Assembly: GCA_944739405.2 (NCBI GenBank)
Contig: OX123183.2
Coordinates: 123,574,331 to 123,638,330, forward strand
DNA from: Euclidia mi
Lineage: Eukaryota > Arthropoda > Insecta > Lepidoptera > Erebidae
Length of the DNA stretch: 64,000 nt
Direction: 5' to 3'
The notes below the pieces were generated by a model. It did no database searches. It saw only the letters and a list, made by a program, of their open reading frames with translations, and was not told where the DNA came from. Below, piece after piece: positions 32,152 through 40,735 of this stretch (positions are counted from its first letter, which is position 1; each line of letters opens with the position of its first letter). Both the position numbers and the translations under genes were made by a program.

Positions 32152-32247
32152 ACTTCTTTATTTCGTGTAAACTTTGAAAGTACTTACGAAACGTCATTAA
32201 AAAGAAATATTTAATACAATTATTTTTGTGTGTCGAATTAGAACAGC

Positions 32248-35151
32248 TCAGTCCCAAGCGTTTTGGTCGTCTTTATAGTCAGATATTTTATAATAGGCTT
32301 TTGAACATAATTTCGCTTTTACAATAATTTTGAACTTATTTATAGATAGGTCTCTTATATTATAAGGGAGCTTGTTATAAAAGCGTATACATTGCCCCAT
32401 AAAACAGCTACTTATTTTGTGGAGACGAGTGCTATGAACTACGAGATTATTTCTGTGTCTTGTATTTACAGAATGTATATCACATTTTTTACAAAATTTG
32501 TCAATATTTTTATGTACATATAGCAGATTTTCATAAATATATTGTGATACAACAGTTAGAATGTTTATTTCTTTGAACTTTTCTCTTAGAGAAACTCTTG
32601 GACTGAGGTTATAAATTCCCCTTACAGCTCTTTTCTGCAAAACAAATATTGTATTTAGGTCTGCAGCATTCCCCCAGAGAAGAATCCCATACGACATTAA
32701 GCTATGAAAGTAACTGAAATAAACCATTCTAGCTGTTTCTAAATCTGTGAGGCGTCTAATTGTCTTAACTGCATAAGCTGCAGAACTGAGTTTGCCCGAA
32801 AGCCTTTCTATATGTGGACCCCATTGTAGTTTGGTGTCCAGCATAATACCTAAAAACATGGTTGTCTCGACGGGCTCAATCCTAGATTCATTAAGTTGTA
32901 CATTGGTTGGCATATGTTTAACATTGGGCATTGAAAATTTTAAAAGTTTAGTTTTCTTATTATTAAGTAATAGATTATTAACATTAAACCAATTGACAAC
33001 TTTAGAGAGTGCATTGTTTACTTCGTCAAAGTTACTCTGTCGTCGCTTAATATTAAAAATCAAAGAGGTATCATCAGCGAACAATACAATCTCATGATTA
33101 TTCTTAACGTAATAAGGTAAATCGTTAATATATATCAAGAATAGAAATGGTCCGAGAATTGAACCCTGCGGGACACCCATTTTCAAAGCAGAACCTGGAG
33201 ATGTCTTACCATTAACCTCGACCTTCTGGATTCTGTTGCCCAAATAAGAAGTCAGGAGATCGAGAGCTTTATTTTTAATGCCGTAATGATATAGTTTCCT
33301 GATAAGAGTATCATGATGAACACAATCAAAGGCTTTAGACAAGTCGCAAAATATACCTAACGCATCTTGCGACTTCTCCCAAGCTGCAAAAATACTTTTC
33401 AGTAACTCAACTGCTGCGTCAGTAGTTGAACAACCCCTCGTAAATCCGAACTGTTTCTTGTGAAGAAGATTATGTCTATTGAAATGACTAAGTAGCTGAC
33501 TAAGAATAAGTTTCTCAAAAATTTTGCTAAGTGTTGGCAATACAGAAATAGGTCGAAAATTTGAGGGGTCTGATGTGTCACCAGATTTAAATAAAGGTGT
33601 TATTTTGCTATACTTCATTAAATCAGGAAATGTTCCAGAAGTGACACAACCATTGAACACTGTTGCAAGATGTGGAGCAATTAATGTAATAATAGACGAA
33701 ACAGTCTTTACTGACAATCCCCACAGATCCTTTGTCTTTTTCATATTAATAGTTTTAAATTGTTTAAGAACATCATCTGTAGTAACAGCAACAAATTCAA
33801 AGGCCGTAACACATTCCGGCACGCAGTCTTTAAGCAGCATTTCAGCAGACATGGAAGACGATTTGAGTGACGCTGTAGTTACAATGGGTATATTAGCAAA
33901 AAACTTTTCAAATTCCGTCGCTACTTCCAAGTCCTCTGCAATACTCACATTATTGATATTTAGTAGGTAGTCGCGACTGCGTGATTTGGCTCTACCAGTT
34001 TCGCTATTGATCACATTCCAAGTTGCTTTTATGGTATTTTCAGCGCTTTTTATTTTATTTTTCAAATAAATTGATTTTGCAGCATAACAAGCTTGTCTTA
34101 ATGTTTTTGAGTATTTTTTTACATAATTAATAAAGGCTGGACTATTATTAAAAGTTTTTTCATTATAAAGTTCATATAACCTAATCCGACTTTTATGAAT
34201 GCCTTCAGTTGCCCAATCACTAAACATCAGACGGTCAGTTACATTTAATTTTTTAGGTTTAAATACAGTAGAAAATTCATCACTAATCAATTTAAATAAT
34301 GAATTATATAACTGATCCGGATGGTCATGAATAGGCAACCAACGCATTTTATTTGATAGATTATTTTTAAAAAGTTCTAATCGGTTTTCATTTATAGGTA
34401 TAAAATTAATGATTTTACTCTGAATCTTAGGGCTTTTTCTTGGACAACAGACTAACTGCCCACAGTGATCAGACTGTAACATATTAATTAAGGATTTTTG
34501 TAAAGGCTTAGTGTTAATAAATATATTATCAATACAGGTAGCACTTGTGGCAGTCACTCTAGTTGGTTCTAAAAAAGTATGACTTAAATTGTAAGATTTA
34601 AATAGATTTAAGAAATCAATTGATAAAGAACATTTCTCTAAAATGTTAATGTTGAAGTCACCACAAATAGCAACCGTTTTATGGCAATTATCAACTTTGC
34701 TTAGGGCATCCTCCATAATTACTAGAAAACTTTCAAAATGTGCACATGGAGGCTTGTATACACTCATAACAATGAACTGATCAAATTCGACACAAGATAT
34801 CTCTATAACTCGCTCAACAGAGAGGCTCACAATATCAGACCTTTCTTTAAATTTTAAAAGTTTATTTATTATAATTAACGAGCCTCCTCGAATAAATTTT
34901 TCTCTGCTGAATGAGCTTGCAACCTGGTGGTTGTTGAAATTGAAAATGAACTGGTGGCTTTTTAGCCAATGTTCTGTAATACATAAAATATCAATATTGT
35001 TACAGTTCATGAACAATTCCAACTCTAACTCCTTACCCATCAACCCTTGTATATTTTGATGCACCAGGTTAATACAATTTTTTAAATTATTTTTTGTACA
35101 ATGTGTGGTTGATGAAAGTGTGTTTTTATTACTTATATTTAAATTTATCAA
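32248..35151 (-). CDS. CR1-like LINE ORF2, endonuclease-reverse transcriptase, uninterrupted
   Basis: A 967-residue open frame from ATG 35151. Residues about 1-230 form an APE endonuclease: LVHQNIQGL, ILCITEHWLK, VMSVYKPP, AICGDFNINI, LQSDHCGQ. The RT at about 460-760 has NFRPISVLPTLSKIFEKLI, QFGFTRGCSTTDAA, FCDLSKAFDCVHHDTL (first Asp), GVPQGSILGPFLFL and VLFADDTSLI (FADD). The C-terminus contains WGNAADLNTIFVLQKRAVRG and ends KDDQNAWD. All the catalytic residues I can check are present. With ORF1 at 35199-36251 and an ATTTC tail, this may be a full-length element. It is of the CR1/Daphne style. Confidence 0.92.
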   Translation of the reverse strand: MINLNISNKNTLSSTTHCTKNNLKNCINLVHQNIQGLMGKELELELFMNCNNIDILCITEHWLKSHQFIFNFNNHQVASSFSREKFIRGGSLIIINKLLKFKERSDIVSLSVERVIEISCVEFDQFIVMSVYKPPCAHFESFLVIMEDALSKVDNCHKTVAICGDFNINILEKCSLSIDFLNLFKSYNLSHTFLEPTRVTATSATCIDNIFINTKPLQKSLINMLQSDHCGQLVCCPRKSPKIQSKIINFIPINENRLELFKNNLSNKMRWLPIHDHPDQLYNSLFKLISDEFSTVFKPKKLNVTDRLMFSDWATEGIHKSRIRLYELYNEKTFNNSPAFINYVKKYSKTLRQACYAAKSIYLKNKIKSAENTIKATWNVINSETGRAKSRSRDYLLNINNVSIAEDLEVATEFEKFFANIPIVTTASLKSSSMSAEMLLKDCVPECVTAFEFVAVTTDDVLKQFKTINMKKTKDLWGLSVKTVSSIITLIAPHLATVFNGCVTSGTFPDLMKYSKITPLFKSGDTSDPSNFRPISVLPTLSKIFEKLILSQLLSHFNRHNLLHKKQFGFTRGCSTTDAAVELLKSIFAAWEKSQDALGIFCDLSKAFDCVHHDTLIRKLYHYGIKNKALDLLTSYLGNRIQKVEVNGKTSPGSALKMGVPQGSILGPFLFLIYINDLPYYVKNNHEIVLFADDTSLIFNIKRRQSNFDEVNNALSKVVNWFNVNNLLLNNKKTKLLKFSMPNVKHMPTNVQLNESRIEPVETTMFLGIMLDTKLQWGPHIERLSGKLSSAAYAVKTIRRLTDLETARMVYFSYFHSLMSYGILLWGNAADLNTIFVLQKRAVRGIYNLSPRVSLREKFKEINILTVVSQYIYENLLYVHKNIDKFCKKCDIHSVNTRHRNNLVVHSTRLHKISSCFMGQCIRFYNKLPYNIRDLSINKFKIIVKAKLCSKAYYKISDYKDDQNAWD

Positions 35152-35198
35152 TGTCTTGTCTATGTTATTGCCAGAGATTGACTCTATTGTCTCATAAC

Positions 35199-36251
35199 TT
35201 AATTTAAAGGATTTGGAACAGATTCCAAGCTTATATTCAATGTCAAGTTAGACTGCTCAATAAAAGCAGTGTTATTAGCCAAATTTTTGGCTGTGTTATT
35301 AATATAATATGCTAGCGATGATGCTATTTGTCTTTGAATATATTGAGATAGATAGCAACTATCACATGTCAAATAAAAACTTCTAATGAAAGCATTAGAG
35401 TCAATAAAGTCAATAAAATCATTGTATAATGTCAATGTATGTAATTTACAATTTAATTTATATCTATAGTCATTTTCGGCCTGTGGCAACAACTTACTGT
35501 AGGGAAATGCAAGTAAAATAATTTTTCTAACTTTTAGGTGTAATAATTGGTCAAAATACCTTTTAATAGTATTAAGATTTGTATTACCCCTTCTCCCAAT
35601 AAATATGATTATTGTTGAATGAGGACAGTATGTTCTACTCAAGATGTTTTGTAAAATATGTGAAAAACTTGCTCCAGGCATACAAAAGTTGGTAACGGTT
35701 TGACCTGTCCTTTGTCTCAACAATTGGCTCATGTTCTTACCTATCTCATCACTAAACATTACTAAATTGTTGGTGTTTGTCTTTGTATTGTGATGTGAGA
35801 AGGAGGTGCTATCATTAATGAAGCTGTTACTCATCACCGCTGACTGAGATAACATTGCAGAACTATCATTCAAAATGGTAGGCTGAGAACAACTTTGTGG
35901 TTTCAAGCTAGGTTCACTGATCTGATTATTCGTAGTAAGCGATAGGAGTCTTTGCTCATTGTATTTACACAAATCCACTAAGTCATCCATCGCCAAGATA
36001 TGTTCATTAATTTGACTTTGTGATAATTGATATTTCTTTGTCATATTAAGTAAAGAATCCTGTAAGCGATCAATCTCTGTCTGCAGGCAATGAATATCAG
36101 TATCATATTTTAAAAGATTATTATCTAGTTGAGTAATACAAATAGACATATCTTCCTTTAGAGCTATATACTTGCGGCAATAATTGACATTTGATTTTGA
36201 ATTTTTATATTTTCTTAATAATTTTTCCTTTTTCTTAATTTGTTTATTCAA
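35199..36251 (-). CDS. CR1-like LINE ORF1 with coiled coil and SGNH-hydrolase-like domain
   Basis: A 350-residue open frame. Residues about 1-115 are Lys-rich and helical, likely a coiled coil (KKKEKLLRKYKNSKS, LQTEIDRLQDSLLNMTK). From about 165 the pattern of an SGNH-type esterase fold appears: block I region LVMFSDEIGKNMSQLL, block II NFCMPGASFSHIL with its Gly, block III FIGRRGNTN with the Asn, and a last block with YLTCDSCYLSQYI. Esterase domains are known in CR1-like ORF1 proteins. Here GDS reads SDE and no clear DxxH is seen, so catalysis is doubtful. ORF1 stops 47 bases before the ORF2 ATG. No PHD finger is seen, unlike the element at 2090-3093. Confidence 0.75.
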   Translation of the reverse strand: MNKQIKKKEKLLRKYKNSKSNVNYCRKYIALKEDMSICITQLDNNLLKYDTDIHCLQTEIDRLQDSLLNMTKKYQLSQSQINEHILAMDDLVDLCKYNEQRLLSLTTNNQISEPSLKPQSCSQPTILNDSSAMLSQSAVMSNSFINDSTSFSHHNTKTNTNNLVMFSDEIGKNMSQLLRQRTGQTVTNFCMPGASFSHILQNILSRTYCPHSTIIIFIGRRGNTNLNTIKRYFDQLLHLKVRKIILLAFPYSKLLPQAENDYRYKLNCKLHTLTLYNDFIDFIDSNAFIRSFYLTCDSCYLSQYIQRQIASSLAYYINNTAKNLANNTAFIEQSNLTLNISLESVPNPLN

Positions 36252-36633
36252 CTTTACATGTACGCTTCCCGTCGCATTGTAAAGCTGGCTAATCCAGATT
36301 GTGAAACTAGTAAGTACCGTAAATATATTATATGATACAATTATCTAATACAATATACTGTCACTTTATTGTAGGGCTGGGTTGGGAACTTAATTCTGCT
36401 TAGTGAGCTCGAGAAGAAGAAGAGAGAATCTGAGAATGAGCGTTATAATTGTCATAAAATTATGCTAGAACAAGTACTACCTTGTGATCCCAATCTAAGC
36501 AAAGTATTTTCTATGGCAATCAGGCAACTACGAAACATACTTGTATACTTTAAATATAAGCAATATACATACATAGTCATTCTATAGAAAGAAAGCTTAT
36601 ACCCAGACACAGAACAAATCGTTAAATTAAATT
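36252..36633. other. LINE 5' leader and flank
   Basis: The first tens of bases upstream of ORF1 are presumably the 5' leader. I see no clear 5' end or target duplication. The rest is AT-rich. Confidence 0.35.
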
Positions 36634-36873
36634 TTAAGCATTATATTTACACAAATCTCTAGAATAGCTAGCTATAATCTTTAAAGCAATACAAAACATA
36701 AATCCAACACAGTCCTGACAACACAAACCCAACGTACAATCACCATAATCATCACGCTGAATTACCCCAGGAGGGTCAGCAGGACTCACAGGTGTGTAAT
36801 TAATTAGGTACACTTGGATCCAAGAGCCTCGTTTTGTAACGAAATACCCCTCGATATCTCCTGTGCTGTACAA
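36634..36873 (-). other. Unrecognised Cys-rich 79-codon ORF
   Basis: It reads YFVTKRGSWIQVYLINYTPV, SPADPPGVIQRDDYGDCTLG, LCCQDCVGFMFCIALKIIAS and ends CKYNA. There are six cysteines in the second half and a hydrophobic run. I do not recognise it. It is flanked by no splice signals that convince me. It could be an exon of a host gene, or part of an unknown repeat. Confidence 0.25.
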
Positions 36874-37234
36874 GATTACCCGTAATTCGATCTGATTGGG
36901 TTTAATTTATATGAGAAATACAAATGTCTTTGAATTAGCAAACGAAATTGGTTATTTTGTGAAAAAAATCTCGTTAATGGTGCGTGAATTTGATTTTAGA
37001 TGTTTGTTTTGAGGCTGTGATTGGTCAAAGGTAATTGCGAGATTCGTTGGACCTCGCTCTCTAAAGATCTAACATTCTGGTTGGACGTTGTGCTATTTTT
37101 ATAGAATTTATTGGTATTAACGAACGGGCGTTAATACGTTTACCCATTGTATTGGAATTAAAACACATTTAAAGATATCTAGATTTAACAATATTTCAGG
37201 TGAAAGATGTGCTTGTATTAAGGACTTCTGTACG

Positions 37235-37375
37235 TATTATCAACATACATACATAGACTCACGCCTGTTTCCCCGAAGGGATAGGCAGAGGCATATTAAA
37301 CGCCCACTTTTCGCCAGTGTTTTGATCCCACGTAATAGGTGGCGAGCCTATTGCCGCTTATCGGGATATTTTGCT
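37235..37375 (-). repeat. Short retroposon sharing the RTE 3' tail, minus copy
   Basis: Reads ACATACATACATAGACTCAC, GCCTGTTTCCCCGAAGGGAT, AGGCAGAGGCATATTAAACG and GTGGCGAGCCTATTGCCGC. It is the reverse complement of the family at 13285-13415, with an (ATGT)n tail on the minus strand. Confidence 0.6.
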
Positions 37376-37479
37376 TGCAGAGCCTCGTCCGTTGATCGGC
37401 AAGTGCACCACTTGCAGGTGAGGTTGGCTTAGGACCCTAAGTTCTTGGTGGGAACCCTATGCACGTATAATCAAGTGAT

Positions 37480-38060
37480 CAGTTATTGGCAACGGATCAA
37501 CAATACAAACTTTCACAAACCTATTTCATTACCTGGGTGTCGTAAGAACTGGCCAAAGAAAACCCGAAGCAAATAGCATCTAGCGGTAGAGACGTAAAAG
37601 TCGACATCGAACTGTATGCCAACCCCTCTAGCCAGTGGTATTGTAGGCCAAATCCTACTGCTGCCACACAATTTCTCACGCAAATTCATCATTATCAGCC
37701 CTGTATATAAACTGTCCCACTGCTGGGCACGGGCCTCTTCTTACTATGAGAAGGATACGGCCATAGTCCACCACGCTGGCCTAGTGCGGGTTGGCAGACT
37801 TCACATGTCTTTCGAGAACATTATGGAGAACTGTCAGACATACAGGTTTCTTCGCGATTTTTTCCTTCGCCGTTTAGCAAGCGATAAATAACGGTGTAAT
37901 ACGCACATAACTCCGAAAAGTCATTGGTGCGCGCCGTGGATTCGAACCCGGGTCCGCTGCGTGGCAGTCTGTCGGTCTCTCCACTAGGCTATCGCTGCTT
38001 AGGACGCAAATTAGAACTTGCCTATGTTTAGCAGTGGACTACAAAATCCTGATGATGATG
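37480..38060 (+). repeat. Retroposon 3' end with (GAT)n tail, split by a SINE
   Basis: It shares GGGTGTCGTAAGA, TATGCCAACCCCTCTAGCCA, GTAGGCCAAATCCT and TTTAGCAGTGGACTACAAAA, and a GATGATGATGA tail at about 38052, with the repeat at 6640-6955. The SINE at 37687-38003 separates the two halves. Confidence 0.65.
37687..38003 (-). repeat. tRNA-derived SINE with target duplication
   Basis: The flanks carry ACGCAAATT (37678-37686 and 38004-38012), a 9-base duplication. The minus strand begins with a tRNA-like head (AAGCAGCGATAGCCTAGTGG, then GACCCGGGTTCGAATCCACG as box B) and ends near ACTGTCCCACTGCTGGGCAC in reverse (plus-strand text). A diverged relative lies at 49678-49965. Confidence 0.85.
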
Positions 38061-38779
38061 ACTAACAAACGACTAATTTATCCATCCTCACTAGCGTTCG
38101 CGTGTAACAGTAGTAGGGTACGATTCGGTCGTGTCGAAGGCTCGTGGACCGATACGGAATCGTTCACAATGCACTTGCGTTGGACCGTAAAGACCTCTGT
38201 GATCGACCATTGGTTACTGAACACACTTTTATATTTTATTGTGAGCTCATTGTACTATATTATTTATTTTATTTTTTATCGTTAATTGCTGAGTAGTTAC
38301 GACAAATTAGGATACGTTTTTTGTTCAACTCTTTTATTCGCTTAGGTTACGGAATTATCGGTACAATCAGACAAGTCGGCGGTAGACCAGTTTGAAAAAA
38401 AATCCCTTGGCTCGCTCATAGAGTCGAGGCACAACAGAATCTGGTTTTGTATACGAGTGTCAATGTGTGTGAAAAGTAGCACTGGAAGCGACGATGTCTT
38501 GCTGAGCGATTCTCGCCCTTAAGATGGTCTAGCGGGAAGTTGTTCGACTGTACTTATGAACATCAAAAGAAATGTTAAATTTTATTTGTTGGTTCGTTGG
38601 TTTGCACCTTTTTGCGGTTAGTCGCAAGTAGTTTAAATTTATAAAAGTTTATATAATAGCATTAGGACCCGTTTTGGAATAGTCCCTACTATTCCAGCAG
38701 GTGGCACGGCTTTCTTACCTTAGGTCACAGTTGCTTTAGTTGGATCATGCATAAGATTGGCTGAGAGGATACGCCAGAC
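38061..38779. other. No gene seen
   Basis: Unassigned AT-rich sequence with a few CpG-rich patches (38090-38180). No ORF, RNA or terminal repeats. Confidence 0.4.
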
Positions 38780-39001
38780 TGTCATCACGGCCACTGCCAC
38801 AAAAAGGTCGAAGACACGGTGCTGCACACCTTAACAGCGTGCCTTGCCTGGGCACAGCAACACCATGACTCTGTCGTGACAGTCACTTCGAAAGCGCTTT
38901 CACTTCGGACATTAGTACAAGCTGTGGTCCGAAGTGGGCGAACTTGGGAGGCCGCTGTCTTTTTCTGCCAGGCAGTAGTGCGGAACAAACAGACGGTATA
39001 G
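38780..39001 (+). pseudogene. 3' end of an R1-like LINE
   Basis: The frame reads CHHGHCHKKVEDTVLHTLTA then CLAWAQQHH, a C-x-x-x-x-C...H...C knuckle, followed by LSLRTLVQAVVRSGRTWEAA, VFFCQAVVRN and TAG at 38999-39001. This resembles the extreme C-terminus of R1-clade pol proteins (knuckle, SWEAVxxFCE-type block). The upstream RT is missing, so it is a 5'-truncated scrap. Confidence 0.65.
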
Positions 39002-39830
39002 TGGGAAAGGAAACATCACCTCTTCCTTACTACAGATCCGGGCATCGGAAAGTGCATGACAATCTTTAACCTGCATAGAATATAGGCTGAAGAGTCAATG
39101 AGGCTACTCACTATTTAACCAGTAACAAACCGTGGTGGCAGCGCAGTGTCAATATGCGAAAAAATGACTTTGCCAGGTTGGCTTACTGCTCCCAATGTCT
39201 CACGGTCTACTGCAATCGGATCATCATCATCAGCCTGCCATAGTCCGCAATCATGGCATGTCATAACGCTGAGTTGGGATCCGAATCTGTTTATGTTACG
39301 TTAGTTTTTAAGTTTTTATCCCTCTTTCTGTTGCATGCATGTTACCTAAACGGAATAAATGAGTTTTTCTTCTTCTTCTTAAATCATATACCATGGTATA
39401 TTTTGTCCAAAAACCAACCAGTGTAGTACATTCCCAAAATAAATAAATAGCTATTAGCACAGTTCCAGCCGTGTTTGAACAATGTGCCTACATAAACATT
39501 AATTACACATACAATACTGAAACTGGAACAAATACGGTTGCTTGTACAAATACCTACTACATATAATTTGTCAAACCTAAATAAATGTTGCAAGCACACA
39601 AATAGCGTAGTTACATAAGAGTCTACTTAATAATATATATATACAACAAAGCTTTAAAGAATATTTTTCAAAAAATAAGCTTTTGCAAGTTGGTAAGTTA
39701 ACAGTCAAAGCCAAAATTATTTACTGACTTAGGTCACAATGTGCTTATAAAGGAAAAGTTACAGATTAATTACGTATTTATACGACATTAACATTCAGTG
39801 CTGCACTACACTGGCTAATCAAGAACATCA
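39002..39830. other. No gene seen
   Basis: AT-rich. Near 39215-39260 there is a short repeat with CATCATCATCAGCCTGCCAT, a common retroposon tail. Nothing else supportable. Confidence 0.4.
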
Positions 39831-40013
39831 GTTTGAACACGATTGTCACGGTGACGATAGACTAGTTGTCGGCAACAATTTCCAAACATTTTCTAAAAGC
39901 GCCCCTAACGGAGAGGAGCGATCGATAGAGACCGCTAGGGGGCGCATTTAGAAAATCTATGAAAATTGTTCCCGACAACTAATCTATCGTCACCGTGACA
40001 ATCGTGTGCAAAC
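39831..40013. repeat. 183-bp foldback MITE
   Basis: The two halves are near-perfect inverted repeats of about 75 bases: GTTTG then CACGATTGTCACGGTGACGA on the left, and TCGTCACCGTGACAATCGTG then GCAAAC on the right. The loop is about 30 bases (GGAGAGGAGCGATCGATAGA). It is non-coding and would form one long hairpin. Confidence 0.85.
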
Positions 40014-40044
40014 TTGTACTAGACGCTCTGATCCGTGGTAAGGA

Positions 40045-40110
40045 GCGGGCGCAGTGTCAAACGGTGAGGCTACCGCCTAAATCACTTCGCCGCGCCAACC
40101 GTGCAGTCGA
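40045..40110 (-). repeat. tRNA-SINE head fragment
   Basis: Contains GCAGTGTCAAACGGTGAGGC and GCGCCAACCGTGCAGTCGAT, the reverse of the head seen at 61139-61279. Box B is absent. Confidence 0.5.
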
Positions 40111-40454
40111 TGTAGGTACACAGCTACAAAACAAGGTTGACAGTTGCAGTAAGATTTTGATGCTTATTTCCTACGACATAAGAACGGTCTAAACGACAAA
40201 GTGATGATGAATAGCCGTGTGAACAGATAGGTTACGTATTTTATTTTATTAATTTAAGGCATATTAACAAAGTAAACATAAACAGGTAAATCAATTGAAA
40301 AATACATAGAGCAGATGCTACTCTAATTAAAAAATATACTCTATTCATTGAGCAAATACAAATTCAAAAAGTTTGCGCTGGTATCTTTCGGGAATAAAAT
40401 GTTATCTGAATGTGGCTATAGCTATCTTGTTTTGGTATCATATTAACTTTGAAA

Positions 40455-40735
40455 TCACAGACAGGAACGTAGCGCTCATAGCGAGACTTGGCTTGCTATT
40501 CGTAACAGATCGGCAAAGTTAAGCAACCCTTGCACAGGTCACCACTTGGATGCGTGACCGTATGGCATTTACATCATATCGCTACCGTGCTTCGTAGGGC
40601 ACGAAAAGCTGTCGGTCCCGGTTCTTGTCTAAGGCTAAGGATCGTTAGGCCATGTCGGAGGCCTTCGGGTGGTCTGAAACACTAGCGTAGGCCAGACACT
40701 CACATGAAAAACAAACAAACAAACAGACCGAAACT
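40455..40735 (+). repeat. 5S rRNA-derived SINE
   Basis: At 40507-40562 the sequence GATCGGCAAAGTTAAGCAAC and ACCACTTGGATGCGTGACCG matches the internal promoter of 5S rRNA (box A AAGTTAAGCAAC; box C CTTGGATGGGTGACCG). It is followed by a non-5S body (GGCACGAAAAGCTGTCGGTC, GTTAGGCCATGTCGGAGGCC) and an (AAAC)n tail at about 40717-40732. The structure is that of SINE3-type elements, which use the 5S promoter for pol III transcription. Confidence 0.82.

Noticed and set aside
40500..40562. 5S rRNA gene
   Set aside because: Only the internal promoter half matches; both 5S ends are missing and a SINE body and tail follow.
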